Source: Gammaproteobacteria bacterium | Lineage (GTDB): Bacteria > Pseudomonadota > Gammaproteobacteria > Thiohalomonadales > Thiohalomonadaceae | Assembly (NCBI GenBank): GCA_023228645.1 | Contig: JALOAT010000042.1 | Coordinates: 1-35,828, forward strand | Direction: 5' to 3' | Length of the DNA stretch: 35,828 nucleotides | In this document: piece by piece, positions 25,932-33,876 of the stretch | Position numbering within the stretch: the first letter of the stretch is position 1 | Layout of the letters: the number at the start of each line of letters is the position of its first letter | The notes under the pieces: model-generated | What the model was told of the DNA's origin: nothing | Database searches by the model: none | What the model saw: the letters and a program-made list of their open reading frames with translations, nothing else | Program-made: the position numbers and the translations under genes

Positions 25932-27536
25932 ATGCCCCCGGAACCTGTGACCTGCGATGTTCTCATACTCGGCAGCGGTGCTGCCGGGCTTTCTGCGGCA
26001 TTGAACGTTGCGGATCGCGCCTCGGTGTTGGTGGTTTCCAAGGGCAGCCTGGCCGAGAGCTGTACGCTTTACGCCCAGGGTGGCATCGCCGCCGTGCTGG
26101 ATGCGGGCGACTCCATCGATTCCCACGTGAATGACACCCAGGCGGCCGGTGGCGGCATGTGCCACGAGGACGTGGTGCGCTATACCGCCGAGCGCGCCCC
26201 GGACGCCATCCAGTGGCTCATCGACATGGGCGTGCCCTTCACGCTCGACGAGGAACACAGCGGCTATCACCTGACCCGTGAAGGCGGTCACAGCCACCGG
26301 CGCATCATCCACGCGGCCGATGCCACCGGCCGCGCCATCGAACAGACCCTGCTGGAGCGCGCCCGCCAGCACGGGAACATTACCCTGCTCGACCAGCACA
26401 TCGCCGTGGACCTCATCACCACGGCCAAGCTCGGCCAGGCGCAGAACCGCTGTGTCGGCGCCTATGTGCTCGACCGGGCCTCGGGCCGGGTCCGCGCCAT
26501 CGCTGCGCGCTTCGTGGTGCTCGCCACGGGCGGGGCCAGCAAGGTGTACCTGTACACCAGCAATCCTGACCTGGCGACGGGCGACGGCATCGCCATGGCC
26601 TGGCGCGCCGGCTGCCGGGTGGCGAACATGGAGTTCATACAGTTCCATCCCACCTGCCTGTACCACCCGAAGGCGCGGCGCTTCCTCATCACCGAGGCCA
26701 TCCGCGGCGAGGGCGGCCGCCTGCTGTTACCGAGCGGCGAGCCCTTCATGCAGTGCTTCGACCCGCGCGGCGAGCTGGCGCCGCGTGACATCGTGGCACG
26801 CGCCATCGACCACGAAATGAAACGCCTGGGCGCCGAGCACCTGCTGCTGGATATCAGCCATCGCCCGGCCGAGTTCATCACCAATCATTTCCCGACCGTC
26901 TACCAGACCTGTCTGCACTACGGCATCGACATCACCCGCGAGCCCATTCCCATCGTGCCCGCCGCACATTTCACCTGCGGCGGCGTAATGACCGACCTGC
27001 ACGCGCGCACCGATCTGGCCAACCTGTACGCCGCCGGCGAGACCGCCTTCACCGGCCTGCACGGCGCCAACCGCATGGCGAGCAATTCGCTGCTTGAGTG
27101 CCTGGTGTTCGGCCAAGCGGCCGCCGACGACATCTGCAGCCGCCTCGATGACGTGCCCGCGCCGCCGCTCCTGCCCTACTGGGACGAGAGCCGTGTCACC
27201 GATTCCGACGAAGAGGTGGTGGTGTCCCACAATTGGGAAGAGTTGCGCCGCTTCATGTGGGACTACGTGGGCATCGTACGCACCAACAAGCGCCTGGAGC
27301 GGGCCAAGCGCCGCATCGACCTGCTGCTCGGCGAGATCGCCGATTACTACGGCAACTTCCGCGTCACCAACGACCTGCTGGAACTGCGCAACCTCGCCAC
27401 CGTCGCGGACCTCATTATCCGCTCGGCCATGGCGCGCAAGGAGAGCCGCGGACTGCACTACACCCTCGACTATCCGCAGCGCGACGACACCCTCCCCCCA
27501 CAGGACACCATCCTGGTGCCCAGGAAAGGCGCCTGA
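25932..27536 (+). CDS. nadB: L-aspartate oxidase
   Basis: NadB is the FAD enzyme that oxidises L-aspartate to iminoaspartate, the first step of de novo NAD synthesis. The product is 534 residues. Residues 9-27 contain the dinucleotide-binding LILGSGAAGLSAAL. The active-site stretches GGHSHRRIIHAADATG, MEFIQFHPT, TEAIRGEGG and HFTCGGVMTD are conserved with the succinate dehydrogenase/fumarate reductase superfamily; the ASNSLLECLVFG box is NadB-like. GAAGG precedes the ATG by 5 bases. The frame is open far upstream, through the rpoE gene on the other strand, but that extension has no family match. It is divergent from rpoE. Confidence 0.97.
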   Translation: MPPEPVTCDVLILGSGAAGLSAALNVADRASVLVVSKGSLAESCTLYAQGGIAAVLDAGDSIDSHVNDTQAAGGGMCHEDVVRYTAERAPDAIQWLIDMGVPFTLDEEHSGYHLTREGGHSHRRIIHAADATGRAIEQTLLERARQHGNITLLDQHIAVDLITTAKLGQAQNRCVGAYVLDRASGRVRAIAARFVVLATGGASKVYLYTSNPDLATGDGIAMAWRAGCRVANMEFIQFHPTCLYHPKARRFLITEAIRGEGGRLLLPSGEPFMQCFDPRGELAPRDIVARAIDHEMKRLGAEHLLLDISHRPAEFITNHFPTVYQTCLHYGIDITREPIPIVPAAHFTCGGVMTDLHARTDLANLYAAGETAFTGLHGANRMASNSLLECLVFGQAAADDICSRLDDVPAPPLLPYWDESRVTDSDEEVVVSHNWEELRRFMWDYVGIVRTNKRLERAKRRIDLLLGEIADYYGNFRVTNDLLELRNLATVADLIIRSAMARKESRGLHYTLDYPQRDDTLPPQDTILVPRKGA

Positions 27537-27586
27537 ACGGCGGCCACGGCCCACCCGATCCCTCTACCAGCTGGGCGTATGGTCTC

Positions 27587-27678
27587 GTAGCCTGGATGCA
27601 ACGCAGCGAAATCCGGGGAATGGCAAAGGTTGACCGTGGCAAAGCAGACCCGGATTCCGCGTTGCTCCATCCGGGCCA
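27587..27678. repeat. Pair of inverted REP-like repeats
   Basis: GTAGCCTGGATGCAACGCAG continuing to ATCCGGGG (27587-27618) and the inverted relative CCCGGATTCCGCGTTGCTCC continuing to ATCCGGGCC (27649-27678) lie between the convergent nadB and ygfX genes. Each can form a hairpin around CCGGAT/ATCCGG. This type (GTAGCCCGGAT...ATCCGGG) is widespread in gammaproteobacterial genomes as a BIME-like unit. It could serve as a bidirectional barrier between the two converging transcripts. Confidence 0.75.
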
Positions 27679-27691
27679 AACCTTTTACCAA

Positions 27692-28156
27692 TCAAACCGG
27701 CTTCGCCGGCGTATCCTGCGCCGGTGCATCCTCTGTCGAACCCAGTCGCAACCGCACACGCAGACGGCGGAAGGATTCTGCATCGAGGCTGTCTGCCAGG
27801 AGCACCAGGGTGTGGGTACTTCGATCATTGTGAAGGCGCAGGACCACTGCGTAGGCGCTCACGTAGCCGAGGGGCGCGAGGCGCATGCTGCGAGTGGCGC
27901 CGTCGGCCGTTTCCAATGCCCACTCACCGTCCGCCCCCCAGACCGCCTGCGTGATGCGGCGACTGCCGAGGTGCCGGCTCCAGGCGTGATGCAGGCTCGC
28001 GAACACCATGCAGAGCAGCGCGACGGCAGCCAGCGGCGGCAACACCAGGAAGGGCCACAGCGCGGCACCTGCATGCACGAGCAGCAGCATGGCGCGGAGG
28101 CGGCGCGACGGCTCAGGATGGAGCGTGAGCGGTGTGGCGTATGCGTGCGATGACAC
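27692..28156 (-). CDS. ygfX: YgfX (CptA)-family inner-membrane protein
   Basis: This is a 154-residue protein with two closely spaced hydrophobic helices (about 22-40 and 41-57) followed by a soluble beta-rich domain (WALETADGATRSMRLAPLGY). Layout and position directly after sdhE match YgfX, the partner of SdhE/YgfY. In E. coli YgfX was described as a toxin-like protein (CptA) affecting cytoskeletal proteins, but its role elsewhere is unclear. The GTG start at 28156 overlaps the end of sdhE by 44 bases; an ATG at codon 23 is an alternative. The last codons contain a CCGGC-TTC-GCCGG hairpin. Confidence 0.75.
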   Translation of the reverse strand: MSSHAYATPLTLHPEPSRRLRAMLLLVHAGAALWPFLVLPPLAAVALLCMVFASLHHAWSRHLGSRRITQAVWGADGEWALETADGATRSMRLAPLGYVSAYAVVLRLHNDRSTHTLVLLADSLDAESFRRLRVRLRLGSTEDAPAQDTPAKPV

Positions 28157-28364
28157 GGGCCTGTCCCTGATCCTTGGGGGTGTCCTGGCCGAGAAGATAG
28201 CGGAGCAGTTGCGGGTCGGGAAGCGTCAGCAGCGCCTCGAAGGCGGCGGCCTCGTCCGGATCGAGTTGCCCGTGGCCGCGCGCCAGGAAGCCTTCGAGCA
28301 GCAGGTCCAGTTCCAGCAGGCCGCGGCGGCAGCGCCAGCGCAGGCGTTCGGTATCGGCACTCAT
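28113..28364 (-). CDS. sdhE: FAD assembly factor SdhE
   Basis: SdhE promotes covalent attachment of FAD to SdhA. The 83-residue product starts MSADTERLRWRCRRGLLELD and contains the RGxxE motif (R14-G15-x-x-E18), the hallmark of the family. It overlaps the sdhB stop as ATGA, so it is coupled to the operon encoding its target. In E. coli sdhE lies with ygfX away from sdh; the direct linkage here fits the function. Confidence 0.93.
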   Translation of the reverse strand: MSADTERLRWRCRRGLLELDLLLEGFLARGHGQLDPDEAAAFEALLTLPDPQLLRYLLGQDTPKDQGQARVIARIRHTAHAPS

Positions 28365-29059
28365 AGCGCACGACGCAGCATCAGCGCCTTGATGAGGCCG
28401 ATGGCGCGCGCCGGGTTGAGACCCTTGGGACAGGCCTCGGCACAGTTCATGATGCCGTGACAGCGAAACAGCCGATAAGCCCCGTCCAAGTCCGTGAGCC
28501 GCTCGTCCGTGGCCTGGTCGCGGCTGTCGGCGAGGAAACGCCAGGCCTGCAACAGGGCCGCGGGGCCGCGGAATTTTTCCGGGTTCCACCAGTACGAGGG
28601 GCAGGCCGTGGAACAGCAACCGCACAGGATGCATTCGTACAACCCGTCCAGCTGATCGCGCTGCTTTGGCGACTGCAGGTATTCGGTCTCGGGTGCCGGG
28701 TCGCCCACGATCAGGTAGGGCTTGACGGCACGGTAGTGCTGGAAGAACTGGCTCATGTCCACCACCAGGTCACGGATCACCGGCTGGCCGGGCAGCGGAC
28801 GCACCTCGATGGGCTCCTTCAGCGATTCCACCGCCGTGGTGCAGGCGAGCAGGTTGCGGCCGTTCACGTTCAGCGCGTCGGAGCCGCACACCCCCTCGCC
28901 GCAGGAATGTCGGAAGGTGAGACTTTCATCCTGCTCCGTGCGCAGCCGCAGCAGCGCGTCCCGCAGCATGGTCCCGGGCGCCACGTCCGCCAGTTCGAAG
29001 GCCTGCATGCGCGGGGCGCGGCCGGTTTCCGGGTTGTAGCGGTAGATTCTGAAGCGCAT
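28361..29059 (-). CDS. sdhB: Succinate dehydrogenase iron-sulfur subunit
   Basis: SdhB carries electrons from FAD to quinone in complex II. The 232-residue product shows the [2Fe-2S] ligands C53, C58, D61 and C73 (the Asp as in E. coli). The [4Fe-4S] ligands are C143, C146, C149 and C210; the [3Fe-4S] ligands C153, C200 and C206. Boxes CGEGVCGSDA, CILCGCCSTACP and CHGIMNCAEACPKGLNP are all intact. A ribosome-binding AAGG lies 9 bases before the ATG and is partly formed by the edge of the intergenic element at 29066-29192, which separates sdhB from sdhA. Confidence 0.98.
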   Translation of the reverse strand: MRFRIYRYNPETGRAPRMQAFELADVAPGTMLRDALLRLRTEQDESLTFRHSCGEGVCGSDALNVNGRNLLACTTAVESLKEPIEVRPLPGQPVIRDLVVDMSQFFQHYRAVKPYLIVGDPAPETEYLQSPKQRDQLDGLYECILCGCCSTACPSYWWNPEKFRGPAALLQAWRFLADSRDQATDERLTDLDGAYRLFRCHGIMNCAEACPKGLNPARAIGLIKALMLRRAL

Positions 29060-29065
29060 TGTGGA

Positions 29066-29192
29066 GAGCCTTAACCACGGGGAACACGGGGAAGGACAAT
29101 GCTCGTGGCAGCTCTCGCCATTGGAGCGTTCAATTCCCGATGCCCTGTGCGGTTCATTTTCTTCCCCCCGAGCCCCCGTGGTCGATGCTTTT
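29066..29192. repeat. Composite element F inside the sdh operon
   Basis: The left arm GAGAGCCTTAACCACGGGG with one 9-mer (29066-29093) is inverted at 29161-29192 as CTTCCCCCCGAGCCCCCGTG continuing to GTCGATGCTTTT. The middle is about 67 bases with no clear REP palindrome. It is the only separation in the otherwise overlapping sdhC-sdhD-sdhA and sdhB-sdhE series. The transcript would contain a long hairpin between sdhA and sdhB. Confidence 0.7.
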
Positions 29193-29194
29193 CA

Positions 29195-30955
29195 TCAGTA
29201 CACCCGCGCTGTGGGCGGGAAGGTATCCACCGTGAGCGGCTTGGTGCGCACGGGTTTGTATTCCAGGGTATTACCCTGTTTGTAGAACAGGGTGTGCTTG
29301 AGCCAGTGCTGGTCGTCGCGCTCGGGAAAATCCACGCGCGAGTGGGCGCCGCGGCTTTCCTTGCGCCCGAGCGCGGAGCTGACCGTGGCGACCGCCAGGT
29401 CCACCAGGTTTTCCAGCTCGAAGGCCTCGATGCGCGCGGTGTTGAACACGCGGCTGGTGTCGCGCAGGCGTACGTCGTCCAGCCGTGCCTGGATGGCGAG
29501 GACCTTTGCCAATCCTTCCTGCAATACCTCCTCGCTGCGGAACACGCCGCAATAGGTCTCCATCACGCCCTGCAATTCACGCCGCAGGCCTTCGACGGTT
29601 TCGCCGCCTCCCCGCCGCTCCCAGCGGGACAGGCGCGCCACGGCGGCATCGACATGCGCTTGGGACAGTTCGCGGTGATAGCGGTGCTCCGCCAGGTACT
29701 CGATGATGTGGCCCCCCGCAGCGCGGCCGAACACCACGATGTCCAGCAAGGAGTTGCCGCCGAGACGGTTGGCACCGTGCACGGAGACGCAGGCGCATTC
29801 GCCGACCGCATAGAGGCCGGGGATGACCTCCTCACCGTGGGCGACCGGCACCACCACCTGGCCAAAGCGGTTGGTGGGGATGCCGCCCATGGTGTAGTGG
29901 GCGGTGGGATAAACCGGGATGGGCGCCTTGGCCGGATCGATGCCCAGGAAGGTCATGGCCATCTCGCGGATGCCGGGCAGGCGTTTGCGGATAACCTCCT
30001 CGCCCAGGTGCGCCACCTGCAACAACACGTGATCGGCATTAGGGCCGCAGCCGCGACCTTGCTTCACTTCCGCGTAGATGGCGCGACTCACCACGTCGCG
30101 GCTGGCCAGGTCGGCGGCATGGGGCGCGTAGCGCGTCATGAAGCGCTCGCCCTCGGCGTTCACCAGATAACCGCCCTCGCCGCGCGCGCCCTCGGTGATG
30201 AGCATGCCCTTGCCGGCGATCCCGGTGGGATGGAACTGGAAGAACTCCATGTCCTGCAGCGGGATGCCGGCGCGCAGGGCCATGGCCATGCCGTCGCCTG
30301 TGTTGATGCGTGCGTTGGTGTTGGTGCGGAACAGCTGGCCCGCCCCGCCGGTGGCGATGAGCGTGGTCTTCGCCTCGATGATGAGCGGCTCGCCGGTCTC
30401 GATCTCGATGACCAAGGCGCCGAGCACGTCACCCTGCGCGTCCTGCAACAGGTCCACGGCAAAGAACTCATCGAAGAAGTGGCTGCGGGCACGGATGTTC
30501 TGCTGATAGAGCGTATGCAGGATGGCGTGGCCCGTGCGATCCGCCGCGGCACAGGTGCGGGTGGCCTGAGCGCCGCCGAAATCGCGGCTCTGGCCGCCGA
30601 ACGGGCGCTGGTAGATCTTCCCGCTGTCCAGGCGCGAGAACGGCACACCCGCGTGTTCCAACTCGACGACCACATTGGCCGCCGCGCGACACATGAATTC
30701 GATGGCGTCCTGATCGCCGAGGAAGTCGCCGCCCTTCACGGTGTCGTACATGTGCCAGTGCCAGTTGTCCGGCGTGACATTGGCGAGGGCCGCGTTGATG
30801 CCGCCCTGCGCAGCGACAGTGTGCGAGCGGGTGGGAAACACCTTGGAGACCACCGCCACCTTGGCCTCCGCGTGCGCCAGCTGCAAAGCGGCGCGCAGGC
30901 CCGAGCCGCCGGCGCCGATGACCAGGGTATCGAAGCGTCGGCGTGGGATATTCAC
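29195..30955 (-). CDS. sdhA: Succinate dehydrogenase flavoprotein subunit
   Basis: SdhA oxidises succinate to fumarate. The product is 586 residues from GTG at 30955 (VNIPRRRFDTLVIGAGGSGL), overlapping the sdhD stop as GTGA. A much longer frame upstream runs through sdhD and is rejected. The FAD motif is GAGGSG (14-19). The covalent-FAD histidine is H45 in RSHTVAAQGG. Catalytic stretches QFHPTGIAGKG, ITEGARGEGG and HYTMGGIPTN are intact. The C-terminus (HWLKHTLFYKQ) is typical. Confidence 0.98.
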   Translation of the reverse strand: MNIPRRRFDTLVIGAGGSGLRAALQLAHAEAKVAVVSKVFPTRSHTVAAQGGINAALANVTPDNWHWHMYDTVKGGDFLGDQDAIEFMCRAAANVVVELEHAGVPFSRLDSGKIYQRPFGGQSRDFGGAQATRTCAAADRTGHAILHTLYQQNIRARSHFFDEFFAVDLLQDAQGDVLGALVIEIETGEPLIIEAKTTLIATGGAGQLFRTNTNARINTGDGMAMALRAGIPLQDMEFFQFHPTGIAGKGMLITEGARGEGGYLVNAEGERFMTRYAPHAADLASRDVVSRAIYAEVKQGRGCGPNADHVLLQVAHLGEEVIRKRLPGIREMAMTFLGIDPAKAPIPVYPTAHYTMGGIPTNRFGQVVVPVAHGEEVIPGLYAVGECACVSVHGANRLGGNSLLDIVVFGRAAGGHIIEYLAEHRYHRELSQAHVDAAVARLSRWERRGGGETVEGLRRELQGVMETYCGVFRSEEVLQEGLAKVLAIQARLDDVRLRDTSRVFNTARIEAFELENLVDLAVATVSSALGRKESRGAHSRVDFPERDDQHWLKHTLFYKQGNTLEYKPVRTKPLTVDTFPPTARVY

Positions 30956-31290
30956 GGAAGCGTCACTCCAAGCAGCAGCCAGGCGGACCAGAAACCGAGC
31001 ACCAGCAGCCAGCCGCCCAGCACCACCAGCAAAACGAGCCGCAGTGCCGCGGGACGCACATAATCGAGGACCATGTCGCGCATGCCGACCCAGGCGTGGG
31101 TGAGCAGTGAAAATACGCACAATCCGGCGGCGAGGCCGATCCAGGGGCGGGCCAGGGTGGCCACGAGGGCGGCGTGATCATGGCCCTCCACCCGGCTGTA
31201 TTCCAGGGCAAACAGCATAGGAAAAATCAGCAGATAGACCGCGCTGAGGCGTTGCAGAAGCCAGGCCCCAAGGCCGGACAGTCCCCTCAC
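30952..31290 (-). CDS. sdhD: Succinate dehydrogenase membrane anchor subunit
   Basis: This 112-residue membrane anchor has three hydrophobic helices. The heme ligand is H65 in LLTHAWVGMRD, and the quinone-site D76-Y77 lies 11 residues on, the same spacing as H71/D82-Y83 in E. coli. The start is GTG at 31290, overlapping the sdhC stop as GTGA; an adjacent GTG one codon earlier is equally possible. Its own stop overlaps the sdhA start. Confidence 0.94.
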   Translation of the reverse strand: MRGLSGLGAWLLQRLSAVYLLIFPMLFALEYSRVEGHDHAALVATLARPWIGLAAGLCVFSLLTHAWVGMRDMVLDYVRPAALRLVLLVVLGGWLLVLGFWSAWLLLGVTLP

Positions 31291-31667
31291 CACGCCAGCA
31301 CGCCTGCGACTGCGAAGGCCACACATCCAAGCACCAGGACAGCGACGGCACTGGCGCGCGCGCGGGCCAGAAACACCCCTATATGGATATCGAGCAGCAG
31401 TGCGCGCAGGCCGGCCAATACATGATGTGCCAGACTCCAGGCCAGCAGCACCAGCACGAACCGGGCGGCGGGGGTGGCCAATAGATCGGCGGCGGCGGCA
31501 AATCCCTGCGGGCTTTCCAGCGCCTGCTGCAACAGATAGAGGCCCGGCGCCATGGCCAGAAACAGCATGATTCCGCTGATCCGATGAGCCACCGAGACGA
31601 GCGCTGTCACCGGCAGGCGAATCCGGCGCAGGTCCAGGAAAACCGGACGGGCGTTGCGGTCTATCAT
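31287..31667 (-). CDS. sdhC: Succinate dehydrogenase cytochrome b556 subunit
   Basis: This 126-residue membrane subunit has three helices. The N-terminal MIDRNARPVFLDL, then IRLPVTALVSVAHRISG, is the family signature, with quinone-site S25 and R29. The heme ligand is H82 in AHHVLAGLR. Two starts are close: ATG at 31667 (chosen; a GGA lies 8 bases before) and ATG at 31676. It is the first gene of the sdh operon, head-to-head with ygfZ across about 95 bases. Confidence 0.93.
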   Translation of the reverse strand: MIDRNARPVFLDLRRIRLPVTALVSVAHRISGIMLFLAMAPGLYLLQQALESPQGFAAAADLLATPAARFVLVLLAWSLAHHVLAGLRALLLDIHIGVFLARARASAVAVLVLGCVAFAVAGVLAW

Positions 31668-31762
31668 GCGTCGCATCCAACGGGGAACTGGCGTAAACCG
31701 GTGTATTATGGCGCAAAAGCCGACGGCGCGGACGTTGGCAGGAAACAAGAAAAGGAGCTCGC

Positions 31763-32824
31763 ATGCATAACGACTGGCAGTCCTTCCTCACGTCGGCCGG
31801 CGCGCAGATCAGCGATGGCCGGGTGATCGGGTTCGGTGATGCCGCCGCAGAGCGTCAGGCCACGACCGGTGACATCATTGCCGATCTCTCACACTTCGGA
31901 CTCATCGCGGTCAGCGGCCAGGACGCCGTCGAATTCCTCCAGGGTCAGGTCACCAACGACGTGCGACTGGTCGATGACAACCACAGCCAGTTGAACAGCT
32001 ACTGCACCCCCAAGGGCCGCATCCTCGCCACCTTCCGCCTGTTCCATCGTGACGGCACCTATTACCTGCGCCTGCCCGCGGAACGCCTGGCGTTCGTACT
32101 CAAGCGTCTGCGCATGTATGTGTTGCGTTCGCAGGTCCGGCTCGACGACGCCAGCGACATGCTGGCGCGTTTCGGCATCGCAGGTCCGCGTGCCGCGGCG
32201 CTGCTGGGCGAGGCACTGGGCACGGCGGTGCCCGACCAGACCGACGCGGTACTGCAGACCCCGGACATCGCGGTCGTGCGCGTGCCGGGCGGGCGATTCG
32301 AATGTCACGGTACACCGGCCGCACTGGCGGCGCTGTGGCAGCGCCTGGCGACGCAGGCGCGCCCAGTGGGGGCCGACGCCTGGATGGTCACGGAGATCCG
32401 CGCCGGTGTGCCCCATGTGCTGGACGCCACCAGCGAGGCCTTCGTACCGCAGATGCTCAACCTGCACGCCATCGGCGGCGTGAGCTTCCGCAAGGGCTGT
32501 TACACGGGGCAGGAGGTGGTGGCCCGCATGCAGTACCTGGGCAAGCTCAAGCGGCGCATGTATCTCGCCCACGTGGACGCACCCTGCCCCGCGCCGGGTA
32601 CGGAACTGTTTGCCGCAGAGATCGAAAGCGGCCAGGGCACCGGCAAGGTGGTCAATGCGCAGCCGGCGCCGCAGGGCGGTTGTGACCTGCTCGCCGTGGT
32701 ACTGATCGAGGCAGTGGAAAACGGCACGCCCGTGCGCATCGGTGATGCGGACGGCGCGCTGTTGCAGATACTGCCTCAGCCATACGAAGTAGATGACCTC
32801 AGTACCCCGGAACAGAAGTCATGA
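31763..32824 (+). CDS. ygfZ: tRNA-modifying/Fe-S cluster protein YgfZ
   Basis: YgfZ is a folate-dependent protein related to GcvT that supports synthesis or repair of certain Fe-S enzymes such as MiaB. The product is 353 residues. The family signature KGCYTGQE lies at 244-251 with the conserved cysteine C246. AAGGAG lies 6 bases before the ATG. It is divergent from sdhC, so an Fe-S maintenance factor shares an intergenic region with an Fe-S enzyme operon. It overlaps the HDOD gene as ATGA. Confidence 0.95.
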   Translation: MHNDWQSFLTSAGAQISDGRVIGFGDAAAERQATTGDIIADLSHFGLIAVSGQDAVEFLQGQVTNDVRLVDDNHSQLNSYCTPKGRILATFRLFHRDGTYYLRLPAERLAFVLKRLRMYVLRSQVRLDDASDMLARFGIAGPRAAALLGEALGTAVPDQTDAVLQTPDIAVVRVPGGRFECHGTPAALAALWQRLATQARPVGADAWMVTEIRAGVPHVLDATSEAFVPQMLNLHAIGGVSFRKGCYTGQEVVARMQYLGKLKRRMYLAHVDAPCPAPGTELFAAEIESGQGTGKVVNAQPAPQGGCDLLAVVLIEAVENGTPVRIGDADGALLQILPQPYEVDDLSTPEQKS

Positions 32825-33660
32825 ACCGTCTTGCCGAACAATTCCTGAGCGAACTCCTGCAAGACCTGGCCAAGGGCCGGCTTACCCTGCCGACCCTGCC
32901 CGAGGTGGCATTGCGCGTGCGCGAGGTGGTGGATGACGAGGACGCCAACCTCGGCGACATCGTCGGGGTGATCACCACTGATGCCGCCCTCAGCGCGCGC
33001 CTGGTGCAAGTGGCCAACAGCCCGTTGCTGCGTGGCAGCCGCGCCGTGGATTCCGTCGACATGGCCGTCTCGCGGCTCGGCATGAAACTGGTGCGTGACA
33101 TGGTGGTGAGCATGGCCATGCAGCAGATGTTCCAGGCCACCTCGGACGTCACCGATCGCAAGCTGCGCGCCGTGTGGGAACACAGCACGCAGGTCGCCGC
33201 CATCAGCCACGCGCTCGCCTCCGGTTTCACCCGATTGTCACCGGAACAGGCCATGCTGGGCGGGCTGGTCCACGACATCGGCGTACTGCCGGTGCTGGTG
33301 CGCGCCGAAGACGTGCCCGAGCTGCTCGAGGATGAAGCGATGCTCGACAAGCTCATCGCCACGGCGCACGGACCTATTGGCAAGGCCATTCTCGAAGCCT
33401 GGAATTTCCCGCCCGAACTGGTGGCCGTCGCCGAAGGCCACGAAGACCTGCAACGGGCATCGGAAAAGGTTGATTACGTGGACGTGGTGACGGTCGCCAA
33501 CCTGCAGAGCTACATCGGCACCAGCCACCCGGTCACGCAACAGGACTGGCGCACTGTCCCGGCCTTCCGGCGACTGGGCCTGAGCCCGGAGGTCAACGTG
33601 GTGGAGATGGCGGAAACCGCGGGCAACATCCGCGAGGTGCATTCCATCCTCGCCGGGTGA
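32821..33660 (+). CDS. HDOD domain protein
   Basis: This 279-residue soluble protein consists of one HDOD domain (about 15-215) and a short tail. Typical stretches are LPTLPEVALRVREVV, ITTDAALSARLVQVANSP, AVSRLGMKLVRDMVV and GLVHDIGVLP. The HD pair in HDIG is kept, but the full set of metal ligands of HD-GYP enzymes is not, and HDOD proteins are generally regarded as non-catalytic signalling or scaffold modules. The start overlaps the ygfZ stop by 4 bases, suggesting a linked role. No REC or GGDEF partner is present. Confidence 0.9.
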   Translation: MNRLAEQFLSELLQDLAKGRLTLPTLPEVALRVREVVDDEDANLGDIVGVITTDAALSARLVQVANSPLLRGSRAVDSVDMAVSRLGMKLVRDMVVSMAMQQMFQATSDVTDRKLRAVWEHSTQVAAISHALASGFTRLSPEQAMLGGLVHDIGVLPVLVRAEDVPELLEDEAMLDKLIATAHGPIGKAILEAWNFPPELVAVAEGHEDLQRASEKVDYVDVVTVANLQSYIGTSHPVTQQDWRTVPAFRRLGLSPEVNVVEMAETAGNIREVHSILAG

Positions 33661-33674
33661 GTGATTGGAAAGGG

Positions 33675-33876
33675 CTTAACCACGAGGCCACGGAGAAACC
33701 AACACGTGGGCGAATTGGTTTTTCCAACCGCCCGGCGGGTAGCGGAACCACAACGCCGACGATGTCGGCTCCTACATCAAGCCACCCGTAGGAGCCCACA
33801 CCGTGGGCGAATGCCTTGCCAACCACGCGGCGGTGATCGGCACCACATTCGCCGACGGTGTCGGCTCCTACAACCC
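33675..33876. repeat. Intergenic repeat H: single arm plus three GTAG REPs
   Basis: CTTAACCACGAGGCCACGGA at 33675-33694 is one diverged arm of the composite element with no matching second arm. REP palindromes follow: inverted at 33752-33777 (CCGACGATGTCGGCTCCTAC), direct at 33788-33815 (GTAGGAGCCCACACCGTGGG), and inverted at 33845-33872 (CCGACGGTGTCGGCTCCTAC). The stem changes are paired: CCCAC/GTGGG in one subtype, CCGAC/GTCGG in the other. It lies between the convergent HDOD and lysS genes and could act as a bidirectional terminator. Confidence 0.75.

Noticed and set aside
27698..27710. CCGGC-TTC-GCCGG hairpin at the end of ygfX as a terminator
   Set aside because: It lies inside the coding sequence and is followed by only three T residues; not convincing as a Rho-independent terminator.
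29099..31063. 654-codon plus-strand frame opposite sdhA
   Set aside because: The sdhA frame is complete with active-site motifs; the plus frame is an antisense shadow.
31681..31715. Sigma-70 promoters in the sdhC/ygfZ divergent region (TATTAT at 31704-31709 or CATAAT on the other strand)
   Set aside because: Neither has a recognisable -35 at 16-18 bases. Promoters must exist here, but I cannot place them.
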